64,000 bases of DNA from Sialis fuliginosa (GCA_961205875.1 OY540810.1:9486001-9550000); one strand, 5' to 3'. Shown: positions 1-12,290, counted from the stretch's first letter. A program made the numbers and translations. The notes: a model not told the origin generated them from the letters alone.

Positions 1-1230
1 ATGTGAAATTATAGAGTTTATTTTAAAATAGTATCAAAAAATGTCCAGATACGACAGCTATGCCAGTAAATACCGAGTTTTTGTTAGTCATAATCGAAAT
101 TCACAAATAAAGTGGATTTTGTAATAAAAAAATGTGTTTTTTCATTTTTTCCCAATGCCCCTATTAATGTGGGACACCACTTTTTTCACAAAATCGATAA
201 AAATAAACAAATGCATTGTCGTAAACTCACAATAATGAGACAGAAGTCGTAAATAATAGACAGAAATACCGTGTAAAAATTATGTTTTGTTTGCTTGTAG
301 AAAAAATAAGTTATGCCCGAAAAAGTAGGTACCTCTATAAATTTGGGACACACTAATAAATTATTAACACTCGCATTATACTTACCTAAGTTTTTTTTTT
401 TCAAAAATAATTTGAAATTGTTATAAAAATGTAAAGCACGTATTGCGCCATCTGTTCTCTAATAAACGAAACTATTTAATATTACTTGTGGTTCTTAAAT
501 ATGCTAAAATTATATTAAATTAATAAAATCAAATAAATTGAAAAATTATGCGATACGGGGAACTAGTACACGAGGCTCGATTTTGGCACTTGACAAAAGT
601 TTTTATATAATTTAAATAAAAAGGAAATTTTAAAAAAGAGCATATCTATAAAAATTGTTTACAGGAATTTAAATATATAAAATTGTGTTCATACTGGTGA
701 TTAAAGGAAAATATTAATTCACAGGGGTCAAATTAGGATGAATAGTAATCTAATAATAACAAAAATTATGCAGTTTAAAGGATGATGAAACCATGAAAAA
801 TATTACTTTAACATTTTCGAGATGTACCCTTTTCAAAAAAGCATTTATGTAAAATAAATTATAAAAAGGATTTTTATGTGCAGAATATGAAAAAATGGGC
901 GTAGGAGTTCAGAATTTAATGAAGACTCATTAAATGTCTTCTTATAGAGGCTGCGATTCTGCGGCAGTCGGCCATTGCAATATTTCTACAATTGGCTAAT
1001 CATATTGTAGAAAAAAGACGCATATTGAAGTTCTTATTAATCGATTTCCCTCTTTTATTCATAAGGAAATGTCGGATATGTAATATTTGCCAACTCAACA
1101 GTACATTAAATAACTCATTAATAATAATAATAATTCAATTTAACAGTTTTTGAAATCGTTGCCAAGTCATATTAAAAAACTTTTTAGGAAAGAAAAAATA
1201 AAAATAAACCGACTTTAAATACTGTTATTA
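1..1230. other. AT-rich DNA, no gene seen
   Basis: Very AT-rich sequence with many A and T runs and stops in all frames. The longest frame (186-404, minus) is hydrophobic low-complexity translation of AT-rich DNA and has no recognisable domain. Around 1195-1215 an AAACCGACTTTAAA word resembles the end of the GTCGG repeat family seen near 25.2 and 56.4 kb. Confidence 0.6.
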
Positions 1231-1239
1231 ATTATAAAA

Positions 1240-1390
1240 ATAATAAAACGTTTAATTTCCATGAATTGGCAGCTTTTATTTGATACCCCACTCACCGGGT
1301 TTTGGTATCCCAAAAAATTATATTGTTCTAAATTCGAAATGTCCCTTTTTGAAATTTCCTATATGTACAAACCTTAATTCTTATTGGTTG
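1240..1390 (+). repeat. Dispersed repeat, family E, copy 1
   Basis: The stretch with TTTCCATGAATTGGCAGC, then TTTATTTGATACCCCACTCA, aligns by eye with 12095-12215 and 22750-22865. The three copies share the order: a CCATGAA-TTG word, a TTTGATAACCC word, then ACCCATT with CTTTTTGAAA. They are diverged and non-coding. The family's class is unknown to me. Confidence 0.5.
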
Positions 1391-1983
1391 GTTATTGTAA
1401 ATTGTAAACAAAGGTATTGTTTATAATAACCGAAAGATACGAACTACATTAGATTTAATCAAACAAATATAATAATACTATTGATATTATTACAAAACAT
1501 AATTACTATAGCATTGTCTGGACATTGCATTGTACTATAGAATATAGTACACGCATACGTTCTGTTCATACAATAATTCTATATTTGTACACCACATTTA
1601 CATATGTATAAGTATTGTAGTATGTACCTATCGATAGGGAGTTAATAATGTTATAGTGCAGAGAAAATATTATAACTTTACTTGAAAGTAAATGTTGACT
1701 GTTCCTTGATCGAACGATATGGAAACATGATTAATATTTTAATAGTGGTGTATTTTATGGTACGGCCTGTTTGCCTCTTTAATGAAATATTAGCTGTTAA
1801 TATTAAACTCTATATTGCATTAATTAATTTTCAAGTCGATGCATATGTGGGTACTTTATGATTTTATCATGAAGATAAGTTCATAAAAAGTATTAATTTT
1901 GTAATATGTCAAGTTTAGTTATTAAATACATGTAAAAAAAAAGGATATAAAATTAACTAAATTATTTTAGCTGTTTTATTAAA
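1391..1983. other. AT-rich DNA, nothing recognised
   Basis: No open frame of note, no terminal inverted repeats found and no match seen to the other families in the window. Confidence 0.5.
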
Positions 1984-1984
1984 T

Positions 1985-2195
1985 ACTAGCTGCTAACCGC
2001 GACTAATTCGTACGCGTCGAATTTGTATTTTTTTTATCTAATAAATTTTTTCGAGATACAATGTAGTCTATGTCCTTTCTCAGGATGCAAGCTATTTCTC
2101 TTCCAAATTTAATCAACATCGATTCAGCGGTTTAGCCGTGAAAAGGTAACAAACAGACAGAAAGAGTTATTTTCACATTTATAATATTAGTATTG
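1985..2195 (-). mobile_element. Helitron-like/CTAGT repeat, family D, copy 1
   Basis: On the minus strand this reads ATACTAATATTATAAATG, then CTGTCTGTTACC, TTTTCACGGCTAAACCGCTG, TAGCTTGCATCCTGAGAAAG, and ends in CGCGGTTAGCAGCTAGTATT. The order of words (TCTG tract, TTTTCACGGCTAAACCGCTGAA, GGACATAGACTAC, terminal GC-rich hairpin and CTAGT) is typical of a very common insect interspersed repeat. A 3' CTAG followed by T fits a Helitron end, which is inference. It lies just left of the large foldback. Confidence 0.6.
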
Positions 2196-2235
2196 ATTGA
2201 AATAATAACAGAAGTTAGAACTACGAAATATACCA

Positions 2236-4323
2236 AAAGGGTATAGCCGGGTAAGCATGCAAAAAGTGCCCCCAAAGGGAATCAAACGGTGAGTTAGCCG
2301 TTCGAAAGCATAAGGTCAGAAAACATTTTTCCCAAAATTTTAAACTGTTAGCCGCCATATTGGATTAGTTAGGGGGAGAAACGTCCATTTTCGATTTTAT
2401 TTTTTTTCTTAGTTTCTATTATAAAACAAAATCTGAAAAAATTCATATAACTACTTTCGATCATTATAAACGTGCATGATTTTTTTGAAAAGTTTTGGCG
2501 GGAAATTCAAACTCAAAAAAAATTTTAAAACTTTTTTTTAAATATTTTCGTGTGATAAAACTCAAGTACTATATCAGTTTTTTTACTATAGAATAGTCAC
2601 TTGAAGAGCTATTATTGTGAATTTTTTTAGATTTTTAAATTTGGGGGATCTTAATGAAAAAATTCGAAAACAGTAAATATATTACCACGATTGTATCTCA
2701 CTATGACAATGTATACAGGCTGATTCAGCACAGTCGTGCCAAACTTGAACAGTAAATTAAGAAAAATATTTTAAGCAAAAAACATTATATGAACATGTGT
2801 CCGTAAATTTTTCGTGAGGGGGCTACAGTTCTCCAAAGTTTTTAGTCAAAATTAGTTTTTTTTTTTAATATCTTGAGAACCCATTGTGCTACAGCTATGA
2901 AATTTGCTACAGGATTAAGTATTAATAAGTGTTATCTATTTTCAGTATCAACTACCAGTAATTTTGACCAGGGGTGTATGGGACCAGTGGGCCCATCGAT
3001 TTTTATCTAGTATTTTTTTTTTATTTATTTTTTTTCCTGAGTTGAGCACTTAAATAAGATTGTATGACACAAAATAGACAAACATATACTTTGCTCATTT
3101 ATAATAGGATAAACCGTTTACTGGAAATATCGATGTAAAAGAAAGCATGCAGAATTTTACTTAATACGGATGCTTAAAATTACAAAAAATAATTTTATAT
3201 TCTTGTTAATCAACAAATAACCATTTTAAGTATCATATTTTAGTTAAGCTACTAAAGTACGTGTAACAGTAATAGAACTGGCTATAGGTCTAAGAAGAAA
3301 CATATTAGAAGTTATATTTACATGAACTTTATTTCTTACCTTTAATCATAGAACAAGAATATAAATTTATTTTTTATAATTTGAAGCATTCGTATTAAGT
3401 AAAATTCTGCATGCTTTCTTTTACATCGATATTTTCAGTAAACGGTTTATCCTATGATAAATGAGCAAAGTATATGTTTGTCTATTTTGTGTCATACAAT
3501 CTTATTTAAGTGCTCAACTCAGGAAAAATAAAAATAAATAAAAAATACTAGATAAAAATCGATGGGCCCACTGGTCCCATACACCCCTGGTCAAAATTAC
3601 TGGTAGTTGATACTGAAAATAGATAACACTTATTAATACTTAATCCTGTAGCAAATTTCATAGCTGTAGCACAATGGGTTCTCAAGATATTAAAAAAAAC
3701 AACTAATTTTGACTAAAAACTTTGGAGAACTGTAGCCCCCTCACGAAAAATTTACGGACACATGTTCATATAATGTTTTTTGCTTAAAATATTTTTCTTA
3801 ATTTACTGTTCAAGTTTGGCACGACTGTGCTGAATCAGCCTGTATACATTGTCATAGTGAGATACAATCGTGGTAATATATTTACTGTTTTCGAATTTTT
3901 TCATTAAGATCCCCCAAATTTAAAAATCTAAAAAAATTCACAATAATAGCTCTTCAAGTGACTATTCTATAGTAAAAAAACTGAGATAGTACTTGAGTTT
4001 TATCACACGAAAATATTCAAAAAAATGTTTTGAAATTTTTTTTGAGTTTGAATTTCCCGCCAAAAAATTTTCAAAAAAATTATGCACATTTATAATGATC
4101 GAAAGTAGTTATATGAATTTTTTCAGATTTTGTTTTATAATAGAAACTAAGAAAAAAAATAAAATCGAAAATGGACGTTTCTCCCCCTAACTAATCCAAT
4201 ATGGCGGCTAACAGTTTAAAATTTTGGAAAAAATGTTTTCTGATCTTATGCTTTCGAACGGCTAACTCACCGTTTGATTCCCTTTGGGGGCACTTTTTGC
4301 ATGCTTACCCGGCTATACCCTTT
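2236..4323. mobile_element. Large foldback (inverted-repeat) element
   Basis: Two arms of about 970 bp face each other around a spacer of about 143 bp (3209-3351). The left arm starts AAAGGGTATAGCCGGGTAAG and the right arm ends with its reverse complement at 4323. Pairing runs through TTAGGGGGAGAAACGTCC, the GGGCCCAT region and GAAAGCATGCAGAATTTTAC near the centre. Arms differ only by scattered substitutions and small indels, so arm similarity is high over nearly 1 kb. The inner part (about 2715-3845, from TATACAGGCTGATTCAGCAC) is related to the smaller foldback at 18.0 kb, so the element looks composite. No transposase frame is seen; frames at 3993-4190 and 4201-4410 lie in the arm and are not credible genes. 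Target duplication not resolved. Confidence 0.85.
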
Positions 4324-4355
4324 GTTTTTATATATTTATTTATTTATTTTTATAT

Positions 4356-4633
4356 AAAACAAGCTGTTACCCGTGACTTCGTTAGGTTAAGTAGGACTTG
4401 TCAGACATAATACCAATGAAGAAGAATAATAATAAGAAGGTTAAGTAATACAGATTTCTGTTATGATAGTCGCTTGTACAAATGTCACACTTCCATTTTT
4501 TTATTTAATAATTTTTCGGGATACAAAGTAGCCTACATCCTTCCTCAGGATGCAAGCTATCTTCCTGTCAAATTTCATCAAGACCAGTTAAGCGGTTTAG
4601 CCGTGAAAAGGTAACAAACAGACAGAGAGACAG
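4356..4633 (-). mobile_element. Helitron-like/CTAGT repeat, family D, copy 2
   Basis: Minus-strand reading contains CTGTCTCTCTGTCTG, TTTTCACGGCTAAACCGCTT, ATAGCTTGCATCCTGAGGAA, GGATGTAGGCTACTTTG and a 3' part with AACGAAGTCACGGGTAACAG. It matches copy 1 and 39418-39727. Within it, the stretch with ACAGATTTCTGTTATGATAG is shared with 21270 and 39650. It starts only about 30 bp from the right end of the foldback. Confidence 0.6.
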
Positions 4634-4639
4634 TATGGA

Positions 4640-5983
4640 TAAAATGTGAAAATTATATTCGACTAAACGTTCGGCTTCGGTTTCGGTCAAAATCAGACGG
4701 AATGTTTTGCTGAAGCCAGAGGACGAAATGACATAATTAAATGTTTAAGTATATGTATCTTAATCTATAATATGTGTCTTATCTATATGTATCTTATCTA
4801 TAATATGCAAAACCACTTAAAAACGATTCTATCTCTCTGATTTTACCTGAAAAGTTCAGTTACTCGGTGAAAAAAAAAAATAGATTTTGATAAGCTTTCC
4901 AATAGCGTGTTTCAAATTTGACTGCAATTTTTTGTACACGCGGTGCAAGCTGCCAAATTACCGTTGTAAAAAAATTGAAATTTTTCGGCGTACCCTTTAC
5001 TAACCTGTAATTTTTTAATGATATATGTACATGAAAACAATTTTTTGTAAAGGAAACAAAGTAAAGGAAAAAAAGAAATTCAAGCTTTAGTTTCCTCTTT
5101 GATAAAAAAAATAGTGATCATTTTTACCAGAGTTACAGCTATTTGAATTATTTTTTTGGAAAATAAAAAATGCTGTTAAATTTGTTGATAAGTGTATGTT
5201 TTGTTTATTTTAGTAGAAACTAGAGTGAAGATTCACAGGGGGTAGGATGGGGGTGAAACCCCCATAGAGTCAGCGCCTATGTTCTGGTTATTAACAAATA
5301 CAATTTTACAATTAATTATATTTAATGCCAAAACTTATCTATTAATTTCGCTAGAAATACAAAGTCCCTTTGTAATTATAATTTATATCCATTACTTTTG
5401 TATAGGCTATTTTTTCTTTTTCTACAAAACAAATCTACAAACTTCTTTAAGCACCCTAATAAAGCAAACGTTTCTTTACTTTTCTCCCCTTCCCCCCTTC
5501 TTTTATATGGTAGATCGGCCTGTATCCCCTCACACCCCCAAAGCTACGCAGTTCTGTGAAAAACTGCACTCGTGTCAAACAAAAGATCACAAGAGTAGAC
5601 GTGTTTTAGGGAAAACCTTTAGAACAATCAGTAAAAAATTCCCTTTGTGATACGGCATCATGCGGGTGTAACAGTGTTAGAACCTCCTTACTCCCGTTCT
5701 TCACAGTCCTACATCCATCCTTCTTTTATCATTGATTCTATCTTAACCCTTTACAGTATGTGTCATAAGATTTGGTAATGATTGACTCCCTAATAAACAT
5801 AAAAACTTAAGATGTTTTGTATAGGGGAAAGTAAGTGCATTGTATTTTAGAAGATAGTTTTTCTTTTTTATGATGTGTTTATTTTTTTCTTCATTTTTTA
5901 TATTGCAGTGTCTTCTCAAAGAAAACTTTTTTTCAGTCGGATTTATGATAAAGAAAATATGAAAAGATAGATTAGCTATTGAA
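4640..5983. other. No gene; short GGTTTCGG cluster at its start
   Basis: At 4668-4690 there is CGTTCGGCTTCGGTTTCGG, similar to the CGGTTTCGG clusters at 30.35 and 31.08 kb. At 5235-5270 a GGGGGTGAAACCCCCAT inverted repeat is seen. The longest frame (5279-5650, plus, 123 codons) is rich in Phe, Ile, Tyr and Leu and shows no domain; I do not call it a gene. Confidence 0.5.
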
Positions 5984-6568
5984 CAGGGACTTGAACCGGA
6001 ATTTATTTATGGTTCGGGTTTTTTTAAAACCGTTATTTTTGTTCGGGTTCGGGTTCAAGTTTGTAGTAGAAAGAAAATTATTTTGTTTGAAAAAAAAAAT
6101 TATAATTAACAAAAAAAACATTTTATGAAGAAGATAAAAACGCTAATAACCATTAAAATATTGCTAGAAAAATGGGCAAAAAATAAAATTATATTTTGAA
6201 GATTGAGATATTTATTTTTCAGATTTTTTTGCAAATTGAAATGTAATTCAGTTATAGAATTAAAAAAGAAAGTAAAAAATATGTAAATTTTAGTAGTTGA
6301 CTTGATAAGTCACATCATACCATATGTATTCAAACAGATTTCCAGTATTAGTACATAATTTCTTTTAAAAATTATTGGAGAAAAATATTAAAAATAATTT
6401 ATTGAACTTTTAAAAAATATAAGGTTACCGGTTATCCATGAAAAGGTTCGGATTCAGATTCAGGGTCGTTGACTTTGAAATATAGCGGTTCGGTTCGGGT
6501 TCAGATTAATAAAAAATATGGGTTTTTTGGGTTTACGGTTCGGGTTCAGGTTCAGGTTCAAGTCCCTG
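5984..6568. mobile_element. hAT-like non-autonomous element with GGTTCGGGTTC words
   Basis: It starts CAGGGACTTGAACCGGAA and ends with the inverse, TTCAGGTTCAAGTCCCTG, giving a terminal inverted repeat of about 14 bp. Both ends are packed with the word GGTTCGGGTTC or its degenerate forms. The flanking octamers CTATTGAA and CCATTATA agree at 5 of 8 positions, a weak 8-bp duplication. CAG-starting ends with 8-bp duplications are the hAT pattern. There is no coding frame, so it needs a transposase from elsewhere. A second copy lies at 26545-27125 in the opposite internal orientation. Confidence 0.7.
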
Positions 6569-6719
6569 CCATTATAACTATATTAAACACGGAAATAAGT
6601 GAATCGACATTTTGGTTACTTAAAAATTCATGTAGAGATTGTTTTTAAATACGAAAATTTTTGCAAGCGTAGTTGTTTTTCAACATTTTGAAAATTACTA
6701 TTTTTATAATCGCCCTTAA

Positions 6720-6825
6720 ATAAAAATTATAAATTTTTTTTTATCGTTGTCGCATTGCGGCAGGCAGACGTAAAACGATCGGTGGGCACCATGGTGCCCA
6801 CGGACCGTAGGGTTGGGGACCCCTA
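6720..6825 (+). mobile_element. hAT-like element end with perfect palindrome
   Basis: 6782-6801 reads GTGGGCACCATGGTGCCCAC, a perfect 20-nt palindrome. It is followed by GGACCGTAGGGTTGGGGACC and CCT, which resembles the right terminus of hAT elements whose TIR is CAGGGGTCCCCAACC. No matching left terminus was found nearby, so this is probably a solitary 3' fragment. Confidence 0.45.
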
Positions 6826-8518
6826 ATTTATAGTATCTTTAACACTCTTCTCTTAATCCTAAAATAATAATTTAAACTAAAAAAATCACCAATTTACTTA
6901 AATCACAATAACTTAATATACTTAAATCCTTTGTGTAATAAAAATAATGAAAAATGTTTTATTTTTGTATTTAATCTACAACATACAACAGTCATGAATC
7001 TAAATTAGAAGTATTAGTTAAAAAAAAAAAAAAAGAAAAATCTCGATAAAATACGGTATAAAAATTCATGCAGTGAAGGGTTAAAACGCCGCTAGTGCAA
7101 ATACGTCACCAAGAAGACATAATGTGATGTGAGGGATACTGAAATTAAGTTTTCCTAGTTTATGCTTGGGGGTGAAAGGTGGCGAACTGTCAGAATTCGG
7201 GCCCCATTTTCTTGAACAGTTGAAGGAGGTTTTGGGAATGGGTGAACGCGAGGGAAATGGAGAGACCGTTGTATCGAACGCTTGTTGTGTTATTGGATTA
7301 TTTCACTTTACTTCAGATTCATTTCCAATACTAATGTTATTCATTGTTTTGCGCATACATGTACATTTGAATAGAAAGTTTTGGGTTGTTTGTTAAAGTT
7401 ATATACGTTGCTGGGTGATTTCTTCTCTGTTTCGGAAGAGCGTCTTTCAAAGTTGGGAATATTGATTTTGATTGGAATTAGGGAATATATGTTCTATAGA
7501 AAATATCTTTTTGTTTGTTTAAAATTTATATTGTCAGATGGAAGTGACTTCTTATGACAGATCTTTGTTTTTTTGTTTTGTTGGTAATTGTGTATATGTA
7601 TGTAATAGGTATTACATACACTGGTAGAAACGTTCACTTGGACCAAGAAATTCTTGTTTAATATATAACGAAAACAATATTTTCTTAAGGATATTGGCTT
7701 AGCACCTACCAGCGGTAGGGTTGAATATTGTATTAATTTAATCTTTCGGATCTGATTTTTTTAAATGAGACGGCCATGTTATTAAAAAAGTCACGTTAAC
7801 GGGAACGTTGGGTCTGATTGACCCATCAACAACTTTGAGGAGAAATAACACACCACGTTTCTGTGATAAACTCAAACTAATGAATGTCAAATGTTCAACA
7901 TGATTCAGTTTGAAGGAAGACTGGCGGATAAGTAAAGAACTAATTTCGTTTTGTTAATAGAGCTTTCCATAGATGTCGTTGTGTTAAATCGACCACTGCC
8001 GGGTTAAATAAAAATTTCTACTAATTAAAAACATAGCAAAAACAGACTATTTTCATTTAAAAACAATAAACAAATTTCCATATAGCTGTAATATATAGAC
8101 ATTAAAAAATAAAAATAAATCCAATCTCTTTGTAATTTTTCATGCAGGGGCTGAAACTATGATTAAAATTTTATGTGTTTATTGTAGTCCAGAGGGGGAA
8201 AATCATTTGAAATTTAGGTCCTATGATGAAAAATAAAATGATGTTCATACATATAGGAATATGCAAATTTTTTTAATCAAGTATTAATATAGGCACATAG
8301 CAGTTGCAATTATGACATCACACTGGGCACTACAAACACTGTGGTGTAGTAATAAAAGGATAAATATTAATACTGTATTCATTGTTATGATGAGCTCATT
8401 TCGTGGTTTACTAAATATAACAATACACAATTATGTTTAGACAAACAAATATCGATACTTGAAAATTGAATGAGGAAAAAATACGACTTTACAGTAGTTG
8501 AAACCATTCAAGTATTAT
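6826..8518. other. No gene supported
   Basis: AT-rich. A moderately GC-richer patch at 7150-7300 holds a 76-codon frame without a recognisable domain. A short CTTAGCACC/GGTGCTAA-like context at 7690 is not enough to define an element. Confidence 0.5.
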
Positions 8519-8522
8519 TTAA

Positions 8523-9388
8523 AGTGTTTACATCTAATTGTGACTTCGGAAAATGATACTTTTTTATAATTTTTTTAGAATAATAAAAAAAGCAATCAAA
8601 TTAAATTTTCGTACATGTCTTATTGTACATGTCTCAAAATATACAAAATTTTTTTTTAAAGAAAAATAAAACAAAATGGTGACTAAAGCGTTGCTACACT
8701 GAGTGCATCTTTTTTGTTATGTGCTCCACTGCGGAAAAACAGACTTCCGTGGATGAACATCCGGAACAAAATTAAAACATTTTCTCGTTATTTACAGAGT
8801 AAACACGATTGTTAAAAAACATCGATTTTTGCAAATTTTGTATCACTTTGAAAAAAAAAATCATGTTTTTGATCAAAAAAAACTACCTATACCTAATTGT
8901 TTATAAAAACCGTAATTGCTTACCTGTCGTAAAAATCGTGTGTACTTCGATTTAAGAAGTTACAGTTAAAATTTTAAGTCGATCGGACGAAAAATGGCTA
9001 AGATAGGTTTTGCGCAGTTTTTAAAAACGTGGTTTAGATAAAAATGAGTTTAAATTTTGAAAACTGTTTTACTACATGCAAACACGTTAGTTCTGACTTT
9101 TTTTCGAGACTATGTTGGTTTGACAGTTTTCGGTTGCTTATTTTACTTCTATTTTGGCTTGAGACTAAATTACGGTGCCCCTTTATTTTATCATATACTC
9201 ATAATCACTCATTTTTAACACTTACCATCTATGTAGGTTGTTTCGTTCGTTCAGAAACAACACTTTGAAAAGTGAGCTGTAAAAATTAAAAAAATTGAAT
9301 ATCGTTTTTAAGATGTTTGTATGTATATCATCTAAGCCAAAAAAATTGTCAAAAATTAATTAATACATTAGATGTAAGATGTAACCTC
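8523..9388. mobile_element. TTAA-flanked element, long copy
   Basis: The segment is bordered by TTAA at 8519-8522 and 9389-9392. Its left end AGTGTTTACATCT and right end AGATGTAACCTC are imperfect inverted repeats. The left part (TGACTTCGGAAAATGATA) and the right part (TAAGATGTTT, ATCATCTAAG) both occur at 21028-21198 with the middle missing, so the two copies define a family. TTAA duplications are the mark of piggyBac and a few related groups, but the GG-type terminus is not the classic CCC end, so class is uncertain. No transposase frame. Confidence 0.5.
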
Positions 9389-9392
9389 TTAA

Positions 9393-10555
9393 GGCAGTAT
9401 TGCGGTGTGATACCTAAAATTTGAAGCTTATTACAGATTTTTTTTTCGTAAGAAAATAAAATATAATATTTTCAGTCTTTTTATGTTTTTCTTTGCATCT
9501 TAAATTATACAAAAAAATTTTTTTTTAGTAAAATTTATAATACTTTGTGTATTTTGGGGTCAAAGTGCCCTCCTCGAAAAAAGGTGGGTGGGTAGAGAAA
9601 AACATCTCTACTTGTAGGAATTTGAAACAAAAAAATCAAATATATTTTTACTTTATAGACTTGTCTTTATCGTATTACCTAGAATTAGACATTAATAAGA
9701 CGTCATTTTGTTCGACAAATATCTTGGGCCGTTTTTCCAGTTCGCCTCCCGGGGGATTCCGCGGCTGCACGTTCGAAAATGCCCTATATTTTAGAATTTT
9801 CGCAAATAAAAAAGATGGAAGATTCGTCAAAAAGAAGTATGGTAATAAATTAACCAAAGGGTCGACGTACTGAGGACTACTTATAACTATTGTACATTTA
9901 AAACGTTGACTGAAAATTTATAATACATTTTATTTCATCTGGCATACTTTATATAACTAAGCGTTATAGTTACAAAATTATGGCTGCGGCTCCTTTCTAA
10001 TGTGGATAATAATTAGCCTATGTGTTAATCCTTGGTTTCTACTATCCTGGCACAAAAGGATAAGTTAATCCGATTAGTAGTTTCTGCGTGATTGAACCAC
10101 AATTAAATAAACAAACAGATGGACTTTCGCTTTTATATACATATTATTAACAACTCGCCCGTGGCTTCGACCTCATTGTATTTGTTTTTATGACCATTTG
10201 TATAATTTATAAAATCGATTATCATTTGTGCTGTAAGTCTGAACAATTTACCCCTATCATAATCATATTTTTATATTAATAGAAACATATTTTGTCTAAA
10301 CATTTCCTTTATAATACAGGTGGCGCAAAATAAACGAATCGAATATTTGTTTTGCATCATATAAGAAATACTTTCGTATATATAAGTACAATATATCCCA
10401 TAAAAGGTTAAAAATATATCTCTACAAGAGTCTTTGCTATTTAGATTAAAAACTTGCCTAATTTTTTTTTTGTAGAATAATAATTCGGTCAGCGTCTTAG
10501 CTTCGTCCGTAAATAAATATACCATACGTTATACATGGGCGTAATAAAATATTAT
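9393..10555. other. No gene supported
   Basis: Overlapping frames at 9547-9873 (plus) and 9675-9857 (minus) cross a short GC-richer patch (GCCTCCCGGGGGATTCCGCG near 9745) but neither shows a domain. The remainder is AT-rich. Confidence 0.5.
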
Positions 10556-10912
10556 TAATTGTTCTTGGGTGAGAGTATTTTAATTTGAGCAGCTAACTGA
10601 TTTAGTTTTTTATATGTTTTATTGATTTGTGTTATGAATTTGAGAGTTACATCTACAATAACTCCAAGTAATTTTGGGTTTTTACTCAGGTTTATTGTTG
10701 TCTGATTTAATTTAAGACCATCTATATTTGATTTTTTTGTGAACCATAAATTAATGAACTTAGTTTTGTCTATATTGACTATATTAATTGATTCCTATAA
10801 CACCATTTTCAATTTTTTTTACAACCTTAGTAGCAACTGAGATCGTCTCTTTAGCATTTTTACCAGTCACTAGAATAGTCAAGTCATCGGCATACATTTT
10901 TGTAAACAATAT
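10556..10912 (-). pseudogene. Non-LTR retrotransposon reverse transcriptase remnant
   Basis: The minus strand translates to the catalytic and following part of a LINE-type reverse transcriptase. TATGCCGATGAC at 10883-10894 (minus) gives Tyr-Ala-Asp-Asp, the metal-binding YxDD motif, followed by LTILVTGKN. About 40 codons later there is a stop and frame shift near 10785. In the next frame come KTKFINLWFT and then KLLGVIVDVTLKF, which corresponds to the conserved K-LGV-LD segment downstream of the active site in jockey/R1-type elements. The fragment is about 120 codons of an enzyme normally several hundred codons long. No endonuclease or RNase H part is recognisable beside it. It is dead. Confidence 0.8.
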
Positions 10913-12090
10913 ATACTGTAAGGGTTAATATTTGATAAAAAAAATCATTCATTTCAAAATATTAATATCAAGCCATCATATTTTGATCAATTTGATCGAA
11001 AAAATACATTTTTGTAAACAATAACATATAAATATAAATAATCTATTCATCGTTTATGATTTAGTTGAGAATGTTTCTTAAAAATACAAAGAAGCAAAAG
11101 ATAAAATAAAAGATTCATAGCGAAATTGTCTGTAACCCTCATTGTATAATAAAAATGAAATATATCCAAAAACGATACTAAATAAAACTGAGTGAGTATC
11201 TATAATGTATACCTTCAAAAACATAACAATATATCTCGTGCAAAAAAGGCGAAGAAAATAATAGGAATATCACATATATACGTATAAAAACAGAGTTTAC
11301 AAAACTTTTTACATTTCGGAACACACTTGATTTATTTTGAAAATATTTCAGACAAATAGTACTAACGAAAAAATAATAATAAAGTTCATATACATACATA
11401 TCTACATTATTTTATGAATTTGATCAATTAACATTTTGTAAACTACTGGGACAAAAATGTAATTTAAAGTTGTGGGTTTGAAAGTAAATATTAATATACT
11501 ACTTTCTCGTATCGAAATATATTATTGTTGTTGTTTTAAAAAATTTTTTCAATAAAAATATATATTTTATACAAACCACAAAAAATAAATCATATGTTTG
11601 GATATTTCGAAAAACGATTTAAAAAACAAATATTTACATACAAAATTTTCAATTATATTATATTTATTTTGTAATGTAGTAGGTATTTTCTTCTTGTATA
11701 ATATACAATTATAATTCAATATTATTTTAATCACATAAAAAATAGTTTGGAAATCAATAATTAACCAAAGGTTAAATTAAAACTCATAAACGTTAAGAAA
11801 CCTATATATAACAAACAATATAATATTATGTTAATTTAATTTAAGTCTAGCATAGTAAAGGATCGCTAGTATATTTAATACTTCATCTATAATAAAACAG
11901 ATGGCTTCAAATGTACTATAATGAAATAACTTTGAATTATTTTTGAAAAATAAAATGCGTAATTGCGGTGAATACTGATAATTTTCTTTAGAATTTGGAA
12001 TCATTATACATATTCCCATTTTTTCCAGATTTTTCCAACTATTAACTGGAAATTTCATAAACTAATATTTTAATAATAAAACTTTATTAT
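10913..12090. other. Extremely AT-rich DNA, no gene
   Basis: Long AT-rich stretch with dinucleotide-like ATATA runs. Small minus-strand frames at 11178-11399 and 11831-12058 have Tyr/Ile/Phe-rich composition expected from such DNA. Confidence 0.6.
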
Positions 12091-12094
12091 ATTT

Positions 12095-12290
12095 AAATTC
12101 CATGAAATTGTCAACTTTTATTTGATAACCCAGTCACTGGAATTGAATAAAACATTTTTTGCTAACCCATTTGCTCCTCTCAAAATGTGCTAAATGCTTA
12201 AAATTTGGTTTTTACAATAGTTCTTTCTAGGTCAAACGGTTCGGTACCTAGAAGACTCTGACAGACAGACAGCCAGTATGTTCTTTTTTT
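12095..12290 (+). repeat. Dispersed repeat, family E, copy 2
   Basis: Contains AATTCCATGAAATTGTCAAC, TTTATTTGATAACCCAGTCA, CTAACCCATTTG and ATGCTTAAAATTTGG, matching 1240-1390 and 22750-22865. It continues into GGTTCGGTACCTAGAAGACT and a CAGACAGACAGCCAG tract, the kind of short tetranucleotide run that ends or starts several insect repeats. Confidence 0.5.

Noticed and set aside
5279-5650. Longest plus-strand frame (123 codons)
   Set aside because: Composition is Phe/Ile/Tyr/Leu-rich from AT-rich DNA; no domain, no splice context and no repeat-coded protein signature.
6550-6568. GGTTCAAGTCC as a tRNA or SINE B box
   Set aside because: It is the terminal inverted repeat of the hAT-like element. 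No A box or cloverleaf accompanies it, and the inverse copy stands at the other end.
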